NCBI GenBank assembly: GCA_017304475.1
Contig: JAFKKV010000013.1
Coordinates: 248,001-312,000 of the forward strand
Source: Hyphomicrobiales bacterium
GTDB lineage: Bacteria > Pseudomonadota > Alphaproteobacteria > Rhizobiales > Phreatobacteraceae
Length of the DNA stretch: 64,000 nucleotides
Direction of reading: 5' to 3'
Of this stretch, positions 25,067 through 34,343 are shown one piece after another. The notes under the pieces are model-generated. The model did no database searches. It was not told where the DNA came from and saw nothing but the letters and a program-made list of their open reading frames with translations. Within the stretch, counting starts at the first letter, position 1. Each line of letters opens with the position of its first letter. The position numbers and the translations under genes were made by a program.

Positions 25067-26569
25067 ATGACCGATGTCTTCGCCAATCTGATCTTCGGCT
25101 TCGGCATCGCCCTGACGCCGGAAAACCTGTTATTCTGCCTGATCGGCGCGCTGCTCGGCACCCTGGTCGGCGTGCTGCCGGGCCTGGGCCCGGTGGCGAC
25201 GATTGCTATGCTGCTGCCGATCACTTTCACGCTGCCGCCGATCGCCGCGCTGATCATGCTCGCCGGGCTCTATTACGGCGCGCAATATGGCGGCTCGACA
25301 ACGGCGATCCTGGTCAATATTCCCGGCGAGAGCTCGTCGGTGGTCACCTGTATCGACGGCCATGAAATGGCCAAGCAGGGCCGGGCGGGCGCCGCCCTGA
25401 CCATCGCGGCGCTCGGCTCGTTCTTCGCCGGCTGCGTCGCGACCCTGGTGATCGCCGCCTTTTCCGGCCCGCTGGTCAAGATCGCCGACACTTTCCGCTC
25501 GCCCGACTATTTCGCGCTGATGGTGTTCGGCCTGGTCGCCGCGGTGGTGCTGGCCCAAGGCTCGGTGGTGCGCGCTATCGCCATGGTCGGGCTCGGCCTG
25601 TTCCTCGGCCTCGTCGGCACCGACAATGCGTCCGGCCAGACGCGCTTCACCTTCGACATCCCGGCGCTGGCCGACGGCGTCGGCTTCGTGCCGGTCGCCA
25701 TGGGCCTGTTCGGCATCGCCGAGATCGTCCGCAACCTGGAAAAACATGCCGGCCGGCCCGACCGCCAGGCGCTGACGAGCCTCTGGCCGACGCGCGAGGA
25801 GACCCGCCGCTCGGTGCCCGCCGTGCTGCGCGGCACGGTGCTCGGCTCGCTCCTCGGCATCCTGCCGGGCGGCGGCGCATTGGTCGCCTCCTTTGCCTCC
25901 TACGTGCTGGAAAAGAAGGTCGCCAAGGATCCCTCGCGCTTCGGCAAGGGCGCGGTCGAGGGCGTCGCGGGCCCGGAAAGCGCCAACAATGCCGGCGCGC
26001 AGACCTCGTTCATTCCGCTGCTGGCCTTGGGCATTCCACCCAATGCGGTGATGGCCCTGATGCTCGGCGCCATGACCATTCACGGCATCGTGCCCGGGCC
26101 CAAGGTGATGACCGACCGGCCCGACCTGTTCTGGGGCATGATCGCCTCCATGCTGGTCGGCAACCTCATGCTCGTCATCATCAACCTGCCGCTGATCGGG
26201 CTCTGGGTGAGGCTTCTGACCATTCCCTATCGCTGGCTCTACGCGATCATCCTGGTGTTCTGCTGCATCGGCGTATACTCGGTGACCAATTCGGCCACCG
26301 ATATCGTGATCATGGCGGTGTTCGGAGTGATCGGCTATGTGCTGCCGAAAATCGGCTGCGAGCCGGCGCCGCTGATCCTCGGCTTCATCCTGGCGCCCAT
26401 GCTGGAGGAGAATTTCCGCCGCTCGCTGATCCTGTCGCGCGGCGACTGGATGATCTTCCTCGAGCGGCCGATCTCGGCGGGCCTGCTCGCCACCAGCCTC
26501 ATCATGGTGGCGGTGGTGCTGCTGCCGACCATCCGCAAGACACGCGAGGTCGCGTTCCAGGAGGACTGA
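25067..26569 (+). CDS. tripartite tricarboxylate transporter large membrane subunit, TctA family
   Basis: The 500-residue integral membrane protein has the TctA signature GTLVGVLPGLGPVATIAMLLPITF near the N-terminus and GGSTTAILVNIPGESSSVVTCIDGHEMAKQGRAGAAL. Its internal repeat is FGKGAVEGVAGPESANNAGAQTSFIPLLALGIPPNAVMALML. About a dozen hydrophobic helices are spread through it. The start at 25067 begins MTDVFANLIFGFGIAL; the frame is open upstream within tctB and that part is rejected. It provides the transport path for the ligand bound by the Bug protein. Confidence 0.93.
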   Translation: MTDVFANLIFGFGIALTPENLLFCLIGALLGTLVGVLPGLGPVATIAMLLPITFTLPPIAALIMLAGLYYGAQYGGSTTAILVNIPGESSSVVTCIDGHEMAKQGRAGAALTIAALGSFFAGCVATLVIAAFSGPLVKIADTFRSPDYFALMVFGLVAAVVLAQGSVVRAIAMVGLGLFLGLVGTDNASGQTRFTFDIPALADGVGFVPVAMGLFGIAEIVRNLEKHAGRPDRQALTSLWPTREETRRSVPAVLRGTVLGSLLGILPGGGALVASFASYVLEKKVAKDPSRFGKGAVEGVAGPESANNAGAQTSFIPLLALGIPPNAVMALMLGAMTIHGIVPGPKVMTDRPDLFWGMIASMLVGNLMLVIINLPLIGLWVRLLTIPYRWLYAIILVFCCIGVYSVTNSATDIVIMAVFGVIGYVLPKIGCEPAPLILGFILAPMLEENFRRSLILSRGDWMIFLERPISAGLLATSLIMVAVVLLPTIRKTREVAFQED

Positions 26570-26595
26570 CGCGGGACGGCCCCCCTCCCCGCGTC
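26568..26595. terminator. possible bidirectional terminator between convergent transporter genes
   Basis: GACGCGGG and CCCGCGTC form an 8-bp perfect stem with a 12-base loop in the 38-base gap between the convergent tctA-like and ATPase genes. There is no clear T-run, so assignment is tentative. Confidence 0.35.
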
Positions 26596-26607
26596 GGCCG
26601 CTCGCTT

Positions 26608-28230
26608 TCAGACCGCGACCGCCTCGCGCTCGATGCCGAAATCCCGGCCGGGGATCGAGGCGAGCAGCGCCCGCGTATAGGGGTGCTGAGGATCGCCGAA
26701 CACCTTGCCGATCGGCCCGGCCTCGACCACCTCGCCGCTCTTCATGACCGCGACGAGGTCGCAGACCTGGGCGGCGACCCGCAGGTCATGGGTGATGAAG
26801 ACGATGGAGAGCCCGAGCTTCTGGCGGAGCTCCGCCAGCAGTTTCAGCACCTGCGCCTGCACGGAGACGTCGAGCGCCGAGACCGGCTCGTCGGCGACCA
26901 GCACGTCCGGACGCAAGGCGAGCGCCCGGGCAAGCCCGATGCGCTGGCGCTGGCCGCCGGAAAATTCATGCGGGAACCGGTCGGTCGCCGAAGGATCGAG
27001 CCCGACCAGAGCGAACAGCTCCTTGGCCCGCGCCAGCGCCTCGGCGCGCGGCGTGCCATGGACGATCGGGCCCTGCGCCACCAGTTCGCCGGCCTTGCGC
27101 CGCGGATTGAGCGAGGCGAAGGGGTCCTGGAACACCATCTGGATATGCTTGGTCTCGGCCCGCATCTCCTCGCGCGTCAGGCAGGCGAGGTCGCGGCCGT
27201 TGAGCACGATCTTGCCGCTGTCGGGATCGATCAGCCGCACCAGGCAGCGCGCCAATGTCGACTTGCCGGAGCCGGACTCGCCGACAATGCCGAGCGTGCC
27301 GCCGCGCGGCAAGGTCAGCGATACCTCCTTGACCGCATGGGTGACGCGGGCGCCACGCCCGAAGAAACCGCCATTGCGATAGGTCTTCGAGACGTTCTCG
27401 ATGGTCATGATCGCCTCGGCCGACAGGGGCCGGGCCGCCGGCGCGGCCAGCGGCGGCACGGCGGCGATCAATTGCTTGGTATAGGCGTGCTGCGGCCGGT
27501 TGAGGATGGCGTCGGTCGGCCCTTCCTCGACCAGCTTGCCATGCTGCATGACAGCGACCCGGTCGGCGATCTCGGCGACCACGCCGAAATCATGGGTGAT
27601 GAACAGCACGGCGGTGCCCTTGCGCCGTTGCAGGTCGCGGATCAGCTCGAGGATCTGCGCCTGGGTGGTCACGTCGAGCGCGGTGGTCGGCTCGTCGGCG
27701 ATCAGCACTTTCGGGTCGAGCGCCAGCGCCATGGCGATCATGGCGCGCTGGCGCTGGCCGCCCGAGAGTTCGTGCGGGAAAGCGCGCGCCGCCTGTTTCG
27801 GGTCGGGAATGCGAACCTCGTCGAGCAGGTCGAGCACGCGCGCCGCGATGTCGGATTTGGACAGGCCGGTATGGACCTTGAACATCTCCCCGATCTGGTC
27901 GCCGATGCTGCGCAGCGGATTGAGCGCGGTCATCGGCTCCTGGAAGATCATCGCGATGCCCGCGCCACGCACCCGGCGCATCTCGGCTTCGCCGACATGG
28001 GCGAGGTCCTGGCCGTCGAACAGGATGCGGCCGCCGTCGATGGCGACCCCGCCCGGCAGGAGCCGCATCACCGCATTGGCGGTCATCGACTTGCCCGAAC
28101 CGGACTCGCCGACGACGCAGAGGATCTCGTTGGCCGAGACCGACAGCGTCACGTCCTTCAGCGCGTGGGAGCGGTCGGCGCCGGCGGGCAGGCTGACGCT
28201 GACATTGTCGAGAGTGAGAAGCGCGGTCAT
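26608..28230 (-). CDS. peptide-type ABC transporter, two fused ATP-binding domains
   Basis: The 540-residue protein contains two complete nucleotide-binding domains, equivalent to DppD fused to DppF. The first has GESGSGKSMTANAVMRLLPGG, LSGGQRQRAMIAMAL and LIADEPTTALDVTTQAQIL. The second (from about residue 280) has GESGSGKSTLARCLVRLIDPDSG, FSGGQRQRIGLARALALRPDVLVADEPVSALDVSVQAQVL. Both domains keep Walker A, signature and Walker B, so both should be active. The ATGA overlap with the upstream permease confirms the start at 28230. It powers import through the two permeases of the same operon. Confidence 0.92.
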   Translation of the reverse strand: MTALLTLDNVSVSLPAGADRSHALKDVTLSVSANEILCVVGESGSGKSMTANAVMRLLPGGVAIDGGRILFDGQDLAHVGEAEMRRVRGAGIAMIFQEPMTALNPLRSIGDQIGEMFKVHTGLSKSDIAARVLDLLDEVRIPDPKQAARAFPHELSGGQRQRAMIAMALALDPKVLIADEPTTALDVTTQAQILELIRDLQRRKGTAVLFITHDFGVVAEIADRVAVMQHGKLVEEGPTDAILNRPQHAYTKQLIAAVPPLAAPAARPLSAEAIMTIENVSKTYRNGGFFGRGARVTHAVKEVSLTLPRGGTLGIVGESGSGKSTLARCLVRLIDPDSGKIVLNGRDLACLTREEMRAETKHIQMVFQDPFASLNPRRKAGELVAQGPIVHGTPRAEALARAKELFALVGLDPSATDRFPHEFSGGQRQRIGLARALALRPDVLVADEPVSALDVSVQAQVLKLLAELRQKLGLSIVFITHDLRVAAQVCDLVAVMKSGEVVEAGPIGKVFGDPQHPYTRALLASIPGRDFGIEREAVAV

Positions 28231-29057
28231 CGGCTCTTGAGCCTCGGGTTCAGCGCATCGTTCAGGCCCTGGCCGACCAGCGACACGGCCAGCACCGTGA
28301 CGAGGATGGCGACGCCCGGGATGGCCGAGACATACCACTGCACGCGCAGGACATCGCGACCGAGGCCGATCAGGTTGCCCCAGGATGCGACATTGGGATC
28401 GGAAAGCTTGAGGAAGGCGAGCGAACTCTCCAGCAGGATGGCGACCGCCATGACGACGCTGGCATAGACGATCACCGGCGGCAGGGCGTTCGGCAGGATC
28501 TCGCCGAAGATCAGCTTCATGTCCTTCAGGCCGAGGGTGCGTCCGGCCTGGACGAATTCGCGGTTGCGCAGCGACAGGAATTCGGCGCGCGTCAGCCTTG
28601 CCGGCGCCGGCCAGGACACCACGCCGATGGCCACCGTCACCGTCGTCAGCGTCGAGCCGAACACCGCGACCAGGACCAGCAGCAGCAGGAAATTCGGCAG
28701 CGTCTGGAAGGCTTCCGTCACGCGCATCAGGACGTTGTCGACATGGCCGCCGTAATAGCCGGCGACCGAGCCGATCACCACGCCGATGGCCACCGCGATG
28801 CTGGTGGCGACCAGGCCGATGAGCAGCGAGATGCGCGCGCCATGAAAGATCTGGGCGGCGATGTCGCGGCCGGAATTGTCGGTGCCGAGCAGGAAGCGCG
28901 GGTTCTCCAGCGGCCAGACCAGCGGCCGGCCGGCGAGGCTCAAGGGATCGCGCGGATAGAACCAGCCGGCGGTTGCCGCCATGACGAGGATGACGGCGAG
29001 CAGGAGCAGGCCGACGACCGCCGGCGGACTACGGAAATAGTGCCTGAGGAACTCCAT
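28227..29057 (-). CDS. peptide-type ABC transporter permease, DppC family
   Basis: The 276-residue permease has the DppC N-terminal pattern, a single helix followed by FLLGTDNSGRDIAAQIFHGARISLLIGLVATSIAVAIGVVIG. The coupling loop is LSLRNREFVQAGRTLGLKDMKLIFGEILPNALPPVIVYAS. The start at 29057 begins MEFLRHYFRSPPAVVG. It follows the DppB-type gene by four bases and overlaps the ATPase gene by four bases, forming one operon with the receptor at 30074-31675. Confidence 0.92.
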   Translation of the reverse strand: MEFLRHYFRSPPAVVGLLLLAVILVMAATAGWFYPRDPLSLAGRPLVWPLENPRFLLGTDNSGRDIAAQIFHGARISLLIGLVATSIAVAIGVVIGSVAGYYGGHVDNVLMRVTEAFQTLPNFLLLLVLVAVFGSTLTTVTVAIGVVSWPAPARLTRAEFLSLRNREFVQAGRTLGLKDMKLIFGEILPNALPPVIVYASVVMAVAILLESSLAFLKLSDPNVASWGNLIGLGRDVLRVQWYVSAIPGVAILVTVLAVSLVGQGLNDALNPRLKSR

Positions 29058-29061
29058 CGGC

Positions 29062-30039
29062 TCAGCCCTCCGTCGAGATGCGCGGATCGAGCCGGGCATA
29101 GATGAGATCGACGACGAAATTCACCGCGATCACCAGCAGCGCCGAGACGAAGATGATGCCGAGCAGCGTGTTGAGGTCGCGCTGCACCACCGATTCATAA
29201 GCGAGCCGGCCGAGGCCCGGTAGCGAGAAGACGCTTTCCACCACGACCGAGCCGCCGAGCATGGTGCCGGCCTGCAGGCCGATCAGCGTCACCATGGGCA
29301 GCAGCGCGTTGCGCAGGACATGGCGCACCACGACGCTCGTCTCGTCCAGCCCCTTGGCGCGGGCGGTGCGGACGAAGTCGAGATTGAGCACCTCGAGCAT
29401 GGAGGCGCGCATGATGCGCAGATAGATGGCGAGGAAGATCAGGCCCAGCGTCAGGGTCGGCAGCACCAGATGCCTGGCGATGTCGATGGTCCGCCAGATG
29501 CCGGTCTGCATCACCGTGATGTCTTCGAGGCCGCCGGCCGGCAGCCATTGCAGATAGATCGAGAAGACCACGATCGCCATCAGCCCGAACCAGAAGGACG
29601 GCGTCGCGTAGAAGATCAGGCCAAGGCTCGAAATGAGCGTATCGGGCCATTTGTTGACGCCGCGCGCCGCGATGACGCCCAGCACCAGCCCGAAGAAGAA
29701 GGCGAAGGACAAGGACGCCGTCATCAGCAGGATGGTCGCCGGCAGGCGCTCGGCGATGACGGTCGCCACCGGCTTGCCATAGATCGCCGAAAAGCCGAGA
29801 TCGAAGCGCACCAGCCGCCAGAGGTAATTGCCGAGCTGGGCCGAGACCGACAGGTCGAGCCCGTAGAAACGGCGCAATTCCTGGGCGGTCGCGGCATCGC
29901 CGCCGCCCATTTGCGCCATCATCGCATCGACGGTATCGCCCGGCGCGAATTGCAGCAGCAGGAAGACCCCGATCAGGATCAGGATCAGGGTCGGGATCGA
30001 GGCGGCAAGCCGCCGCCCCGCGAGAACCAGAATACGCAT
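29062..30039 (-). CDS. peptide-type ABC transporter permease, DppB family
   Basis: The 325-residue permease has six predicted helices. PTLILILIGVFLLLQFAPGDTVDAMMAQMGG and RFDLGFSAIYGKPVATVIAERLPATILLMTASL are typical of DppB, and the coupling motif is RTARAKGLDETSVVVRHVLRNALLPMVTLIGLQAGTMLGGSVVVESVFSLPGLG. The start at 30039 is MRILVLAGRRLAASIPTL. It pairs with the DppC-type product in the inner membrane. It lies 34 bases after the receptor gene. Confidence 0.92.
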   Translation of the reverse strand: MRILVLAGRRLAASIPTLILILIGVFLLLQFAPGDTVDAMMAQMGGGDAATAQELRRFYGLDLSVSAQLGNYLWRLVRFDLGFSAIYGKPVATVIAERLPATILLMTASLSFAFFFGLVLGVIAARGVNKWPDTLISSLGLIFYATPSFWFGLMAIVVFSIYLQWLPAGGLEDITVMQTGIWRTIDIARHLVLPTLTLGLIFLAIYLRIMRASMLEVLNLDFVRTARAKGLDETSVVVRHVLRNALLPMVTLIGLQAGTMLGGSVVVESVFSLPGLGRLAYESVVQRDLNTLLGIIFVSALLVIAVNFVVDLIYARLDPRISTEG

Positions 30040-30073
30040 CAGATCAAGCCGTTCGACACAGGACCATTCAGAA

Positions 30074-31675
30074 TCACGCCGCCAGCCAGAGATCGTGCCA
30101 GGACGACGACCCCCAGCGTGGCGTGTTGGAATGGTTGCGCGCCTTGGCGCTGATCGTGGTGACGAAGATCTGCTCGATCGGCATCCAGACCGGCAGCTCG
30201 CTATTGGCGCGCCGGACGAAGTCGGCATAAAGCGCCTTGCGCTTCACCGGATCGACCTCGGTCGCCGCGCTGTCGATGATCTTGTCGATGGTCTCGTCGG
30301 TCCAGCCCCACTGATTGGTCCAGGGCGCGCCCTTCGGCTGCCCGGAGCGGTACCAGACCGTGGTCGAGACCGCCGGGTCGTTGCGGTACTGATGCCAGCC
30401 GGTGGCGATGTCGAAGGCGTGATCGTCATAGACCTGCTTGAGGAAGCCGCCGCCGTCATTGCGGACGATCTCGACGCGCACGCCGATCTCGGACAGCGAC
30501 TGCTGGATGAAGGTCGACCAGAGCGAGATGTCCTCGCCCCAGGGGGCGGGCAGCAGGCGCAGTGAGAAGCGGGTGCCGCCGGCGCCGGCCTTGAAGCCGG
30601 CCTCGTCGAGCAGCTTTGCCGCCAGCGCCTTGTCGTAAGGATATTGCGGCGTATCGGCGCCCGGATAGAAGTCGGTCGAGACCGACGGGATCGGGCCGGT
30701 GCCGAGCTTGGCGAAGGCGCCGAGGAAATTCTCGATGAAGAACGGCACGTTGATGGCATGGGCCAGCGCCTTGCGCACGCGAATGTCGGCCAGCTCCTTG
30801 CGCCGGAAATTGAACTCCAGCGTGTTGGTGCGGGCATTGCCCTCATTGCCCTTGGTCGAGACGATGAAGCGTGGATCCTTGCCGAGCCGGGCCATGTCGG
30901 AAATCGACAGGGCGGAGAACGGGCTATAGTGCAGCTGGCCGGCCTCGAGCTGGGCCGCGGCGGCGGCGCGATCGGTGATCACGCGCCAGACGATGCGGTC
31001 GAGATAGGGCGCGTCCGGGCGCCAGTAATTGGGGTTGCGGTCGGCGATGACGTGCTGGCCGCGCTCATACTGGACGAACTTGAACGGACCGGTTCCGACC
31101 GGCGCCAGATTGACCGGGTTCTGCCTGATGTCGCCGTTTTCGTAGAGATGCTTCGGCGAGATATAACCGAGATCCGGCAGGGCCCGCAGCAGCAGGTTGA
31201 GCGGCATCGGCCGCTCGTAGCGGAACACCGCGGTCAGCGGGTCCGGCGTGTCGACGGCGGTCAGGAAGAGCTGCAGCGTCGAGCCGTAGTTGAGGATCTT
31301 CTTCCACATCTCCATGGCGGTGAACTGGACGTCGGCCGAGGTGAAAGGCTTGCCGTCGTGCCAGGTGACGCCCCTGCGCAGCTTGAAGGTGATGGTCCGG
31401 CCGTCGGGCGAGGATTCCCAGCTCTCGGCGAGCACGCCGACCGTCTGGCCCTGGGCGTCGAGATCGACCAGCGCCTCCTGGATCTTGCCGCCGATGATGT
31501 AGACGCCGGTGGAGGCCTGCAGGCTCGGGTTCAGCATGCGCTGCTCGGCAGCATAGTGAACCGAGAAGACTCCACCCTTGCGCGGCGTCTCCTGCGCGAA
31601 GGAGCGCTCGGGAAACAGCACGCTGGAGGCAATGGCGGCGCTGGTCATCAGCGCGGCACGGCGGGTGAAGTCCAT
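30074..31675 (-). CDS. peptide-type ABC transporter substrate-binding protein (family 5)
   Basis: This 533-residue periplasmic receptor starts MDFTRRAALMTSAAIASSVL, a twin-arginine-type signal ending near SFAQ. The body has WESSPDGRTITFKLRRGVTWHDGKPFTSADV and PVGTGPFKFVQYERG, as in DppA-like proteins. It is the first gene of the receptor-DppB-DppC-fused ATPase operon. Two hairpins just upstream separate it from the VOC gene. The ligand is unknown; the neighbourhood gives no firm clue. Confidence 0.92.
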   Translation of the reverse strand: MDFTRRAALMTSAAIASSVLFPERSFAQETPRKGGVFSVHYAAEQRMLNPSLQASTGVYIIGGKIQEALVDLDAQGQTVGVLAESWESSPDGRTITFKLRRGVTWHDGKPFTSADVQFTAMEMWKKILNYGSTLQLFLTAVDTPDPLTAVFRYERPMPLNLLLRALPDLGYISPKHLYENGDIRQNPVNLAPVGTGPFKFVQYERGQHVIADRNPNYWRPDAPYLDRIVWRVITDRAAAAAQLEAGQLHYSPFSALSISDMARLGKDPRFIVSTKGNEGNARTNTLEFNFRRKELADIRVRKALAHAINVPFFIENFLGAFAKLGTGPIPSVSTDFYPGADTPQYPYDKALAAKLLDEAGFKAGAGGTRFSLRLLPAPWGEDISLWSTFIQQSLSEIGVRVEIVRNDGGGFLKQVYDDHAFDIATGWHQYRNDPAVSTTVWYRSGQPKGAPWTNQWGWTDETIDKIIDSAATEVDPVKRKALYADFVRRANSELPVWMPIEQIFVTTISAKARNHSNTPRWGSSSWHDLWLAA

Positions 31676-31742
31676 GAACGGTCTCCTGCAACAGGCGGTA
31701 TCGGGGTCAACGATGCGAGACGGGCGGGAGCCCGTCAATCGA

Positions 31743-31787
31743 GGATTTGCTCAAATCCGCATCGTGCCGCGCATTGCGGCACGATGC
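31743..31787 (-). terminator. tandem stem-loops downstream of the VOC gene
   Basis: Two perfect hairpins adjoin each other: GGATTT-GCTC-AAATCC (31743-31758) and GCATCGTGCCGC-GCATT-GCGGCACGATGC (31759-31787, a 12-bp stem). On the minus strand they follow the VOC gene stop by 16 bases and precede the receptor gene by about 70. The position fits a terminator or a small REP-like repeat. Confidence 0.6.
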
Positions 31788-31803
31788 CCTTGGGAGCGGC
31801 GGC

Positions 31804-32652
31804 TCAGCCGGCGACGAAGCTGACGATCACGCCATTGGCGGCATGGGCGGGAATGCTGACCGCGCCGTCATGGGCAACGGCACCCGCCACCGCCTTCGCC
31901 TTGGCGAGGTCGTCAGTGCCGAGCACGATGGCCACGGCGCTTTCCGAGGTCGCGCCGTCACGCACCGCTTCCGGATAGCGCTTGGCGAGCGTCGCCTGGG
32001 TGTAGAACAGGAAGTCGGCACGCTTGCCCCCCGAGGGCACGCGGTAGACGCCGTCGGCCTCCGCCTTGACCGGCTCGTCGATCAGGCGGCTCAGATGCTC
32101 GGCTGAAGCCTTCGGATCGGCGCTCAGGATCTCGACCCGGACGATGCGGGTGGCGCCATTGGCGTGTTTCCGCAGCTCGGGGATCCAGACCGTCTCGCGG
32201 GTCAGATGCTGGCAGGCGAAGATGCGCATACCGCCGGGGTTCTCGAGCAAGGGCCAGCGGAACACGTTGAACCGGGCTTCGCCCGTGCCGCCGCCGGGTA
32301 GCTCGACCGGGCGGCCGAAATGCACCGGGCCGAGCGGCTCCAGGCCGCGGCTCTTCAGTTCGGCCGCGCCGGCCGCCGCGTCGTCGGTGGTGAAGGCGGT
32401 GCGCTCGATGCCCTCGCGCTTGGCCAGGAAGTCACGGGTCGGCTTGTTCTGGTCGGTTTCGGCCAGGATGCCCAGCAGTTCCAGATAGTCCTCGCCGAAC
32501 ATGATGGTATAATTGCCCGACCCCATCTGCGGCGAATGGGTGCCGCGCGGCGAGACGGTGAAACCGAGGCGTTTCCACTGCGCCGCCGAGGCGTCGAGAT
32601 CGCGGACCGTGATGACCACATGGTCGGCACCGAGAATATGCTTGAGCGGCAT
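31804..32652 (-). CDS. VOC family (glyoxalase-like domain) protein
   Basis: The 282-residue protein begins MPLKHILGADHVVITVRDLDASAAQWKRLGFTVSPRGTH, the opening strand-helix of the vicinal-oxygen-chelate fold. It has EDYLELLGILAET and a second half with ATRIVRVEILSADPKASAEHLSRLIDEPV, so it is probably a fused pair of VOC modules (the Glyoxalase_3-like group). Metal ligands could be His16 in ADHVVI and Glu in LELLGI. The enzyme activity is unknown. The start at 32652 has GAGGGGG upstream. It is transcribed away from the PuuB-like gene across an AT-rich promoter region. Confidence 0.8.
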   Translation of the reverse strand: MPLKHILGADHVVITVRDLDASAAQWKRLGFTVSPRGTHSPQMGSGNYTIMFGEDYLELLGILAETDQNKPTRDFLAKREGIERTAFTTDDAAAGAAELKSRGLEPLGPVHFGRPVELPGGGTGEARFNVFRWPLLENPGGMRIFACQHLTRETVWIPELRKHANGATRIVRVEILSADPKASAEHLSRLIDEPVKAEADGVYRVPSGGKRADFLFYTQATLAKRYPEAVRDGATSESAVAIVLGTDDLAKAKAVAGAVAHDGAVSIPAHAANGVIVSFVAG

Positions 32653-32820
32653 GGCGCGCCCCCTCTTCAATGAACTGACGGGGCAAGTTCAACCGAAGCC
32701 ACCCCAATGCGCAACGGCACCCGTACGGCAAAGCCGCGCGATCACCACCGCATCACAGACATAGCTCGCAGGAGTGTTTTATTTCAACAGCGGTCATTCA
32801 GATCGAACAAATAGTTCAAA

Positions 32821-32852
32821 ATATTCTACGTATCCGCCAAAATGTAGAATAT
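32821..32852. promoter_or_regulatory. AT-rich perfect inverted repeat in the divergent promoter region
   Basis: ATATTCTAC and GTAGAATAT are perfect 9-base arms with a 14-base spacer, about 140 bases upstream of the PuuB-like gene and 170 upstream of the VOC gene. The surrounding 32,760-32,880 stretch is markedly AT-rich and is the probable promoter/operator zone of the 338-base gap. No regulator gene is adjacent, so the protein that binds is unknown. Confidence 0.55.
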
Positions 32853-32990
32853 ATATACTGATATCGCGAATTCCGGTGATAGCCGCTTCCGGTCCACGCG
32901 CCGCCGGAACCCGCCATGCAGCCGGCGACCTTGTGGCCGGCCCTGCCTGCGGCTTTCATGCATCATAGTCATAAGAACGGAAGAACTTCC

Positions 32991-34331
32991 ATGCCTCAGT
33001 CCTCGTCCGTCGCGCCCTCGGTCAGCTGGCCGCCATCGCTGTGGGCCGCCACCGCCCCGCCCGGCCCGGTCCTTGCCGCGCTCGAGGGCGATGTCAGCAC
33101 GGATGTCGTGGTGATCGGCGCCGGTTTTACCGGCCTGTCGACAGCCATTCATCTGCGCGAAATGGGGGTCGAGGTCACCGTGGTGGAGGCCGCCGAGCCC
33201 GGCTGGGGTGCCTCGGGGCGCAACAACGGCCAGGTCATCCCGACACTTTCCGGGCACGATCCGTCGGCCATGGTGAAACGCCACGGCGAGGCCGGCGAGC
33301 GGTTCAATGCGGTGCTGCGCGACAGCGCCCACTATCTGTTCGACGTCGTGCGCAAATACGAGATCCCGGCCGAGGCCGAACAGGCCGGCTGGGTTCAGCC
33401 GGTGCATTCGCCCGGCCGCATGAAGATCGCCGAGAAGCGGGTGCGCGAATGGTCCAACATCGGTGCGCCGGTCGAGCTGCTCGACCGGGACGCGACCGCC
33501 AGGATGCTCGGATCGGATGCCTGGTTCGGCGGCTTCTGGAACCGCACGGGCGGCCACATCAATCCGCTGGCGCTAGCCCGCGGCCTCGCCGAGGTGGCGC
33601 TGAGGCTCGGTGCGACGATCCATGCCCGTTCGCCCGCCGCCTCGATGACCTATGCCAATGACCGCTGGATCGTGAAGACGGCCAAGGGGTCGGTGAAGGC
33701 GCGCGCCCTGCTGCTCGCCACCAACGCCTATACCGGCGAATTCGAGCAGAACCTCGCCCCGGAGATCGCCCAGGAGGTGATTCCGGTGCTATCGTGGCAA
33801 ATGGCGACCCGGCCGATCAGCGACAATATCGCCAAGACCATCATCCCCGACCGGCAGGCCATGTCGGACACCCATCGCGAGCTCTATTTCGCCCGCTGGG
33901 ACGCCCGCAACCGGCTGGTCACCGGCGGCGCCTCCATGCTGCCGGGGCCGGGCGGCGCCAATCTGCGGCCGCAGGTGGCGCAACGCCTGAAGAAGCTCTG
34001 GCCGCAGATCGGCGACGTCGAATTCGATTTCGTCTGGTCCGGTTATGTCGGCATGACCCCGGACAACCTGCTGCAACCGCAGGTGCCGGGCTTTCCGCGC
34101 GTGCACCGGCTCGGCCCCAACGGCTATGCCTGGGCCGGCTGCAACGGCCGGGCGGTGGCCCTGTCCGTCTCGCTCGGACGGGAGCTTGCCCGCGCCACCC
34201 AGGCAGTGGCGATCGACAAGCTCGGCCTGCCCTTGTCGGAACCGAGGCCGCAGCCGTTCCAGGCGATCATCCGGCGTATCGCGCCCTTCGCCTTGCCGCT
34301 TTATCGTCACCTGGACGCCAAAGAGATCTAA
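32991..34331 (+). CDS. FAD-dependent oxidoreductase, DAO/PuuB-like (gamma-glutamylputrescine oxidase family)
   Basis: The 446-residue amine or amino-acid oxidase of the D-amino-acid-oxidase fold has VVVIGAGFTGLSTAIHLREMGVEVTVVEAAEPGWGASGRNNGQ near residues 35-80, which binds FAD and is characteristic of PuuB. The C-terminal block WSGYVGMTPDNLLQPQV and GYAWAGCNGRAVALSVSLGRELA completes the flavin site. The start at 32991 (MPQSSSVAPSVSWPP) follows GGAAG. It begins a run with a cupin, a NIPSNAP protein and a 2-hydroxycarboxylate transporter. The substrate is probably an N-substituted amine or amino acid but is not assigned. Confidence 0.88.
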   Translation: MPQSSSVAPSVSWPPSLWAATAPPGPVLAALEGDVSTDVVVIGAGFTGLSTAIHLREMGVEVTVVEAAEPGWGASGRNNGQVIPTLSGHDPSAMVKRHGEAGERFNAVLRDSAHYLFDVVRKYEIPAEAEQAGWVQPVHSPGRMKIAEKRVREWSNIGAPVELLDRDATARMLGSDAWFGGFWNRTGGHINPLALARGLAEVALRLGATIHARSPAASMTYANDRWIVKTAKGSVKARALLLATNAYTGEFEQNLAPEIAQEVIPVLSWQMATRPISDNIAKTIIPDRQAMSDTHRELYFARWDARNRLVTGGASMLPGPGGANLRPQVAQRLKKLWPQIGDVEFDFVWSGYVGMTPDNLLQPQVPGFPRVHRLGPNGYAWAGCNGRAVALSVSLGRELARATQAVAIDKLGLPLSEPRPQPFQAIIRRIAPFALPLYRHLDAKEI

Positions 34332-34343
34332 GGGAGGTCCGTC

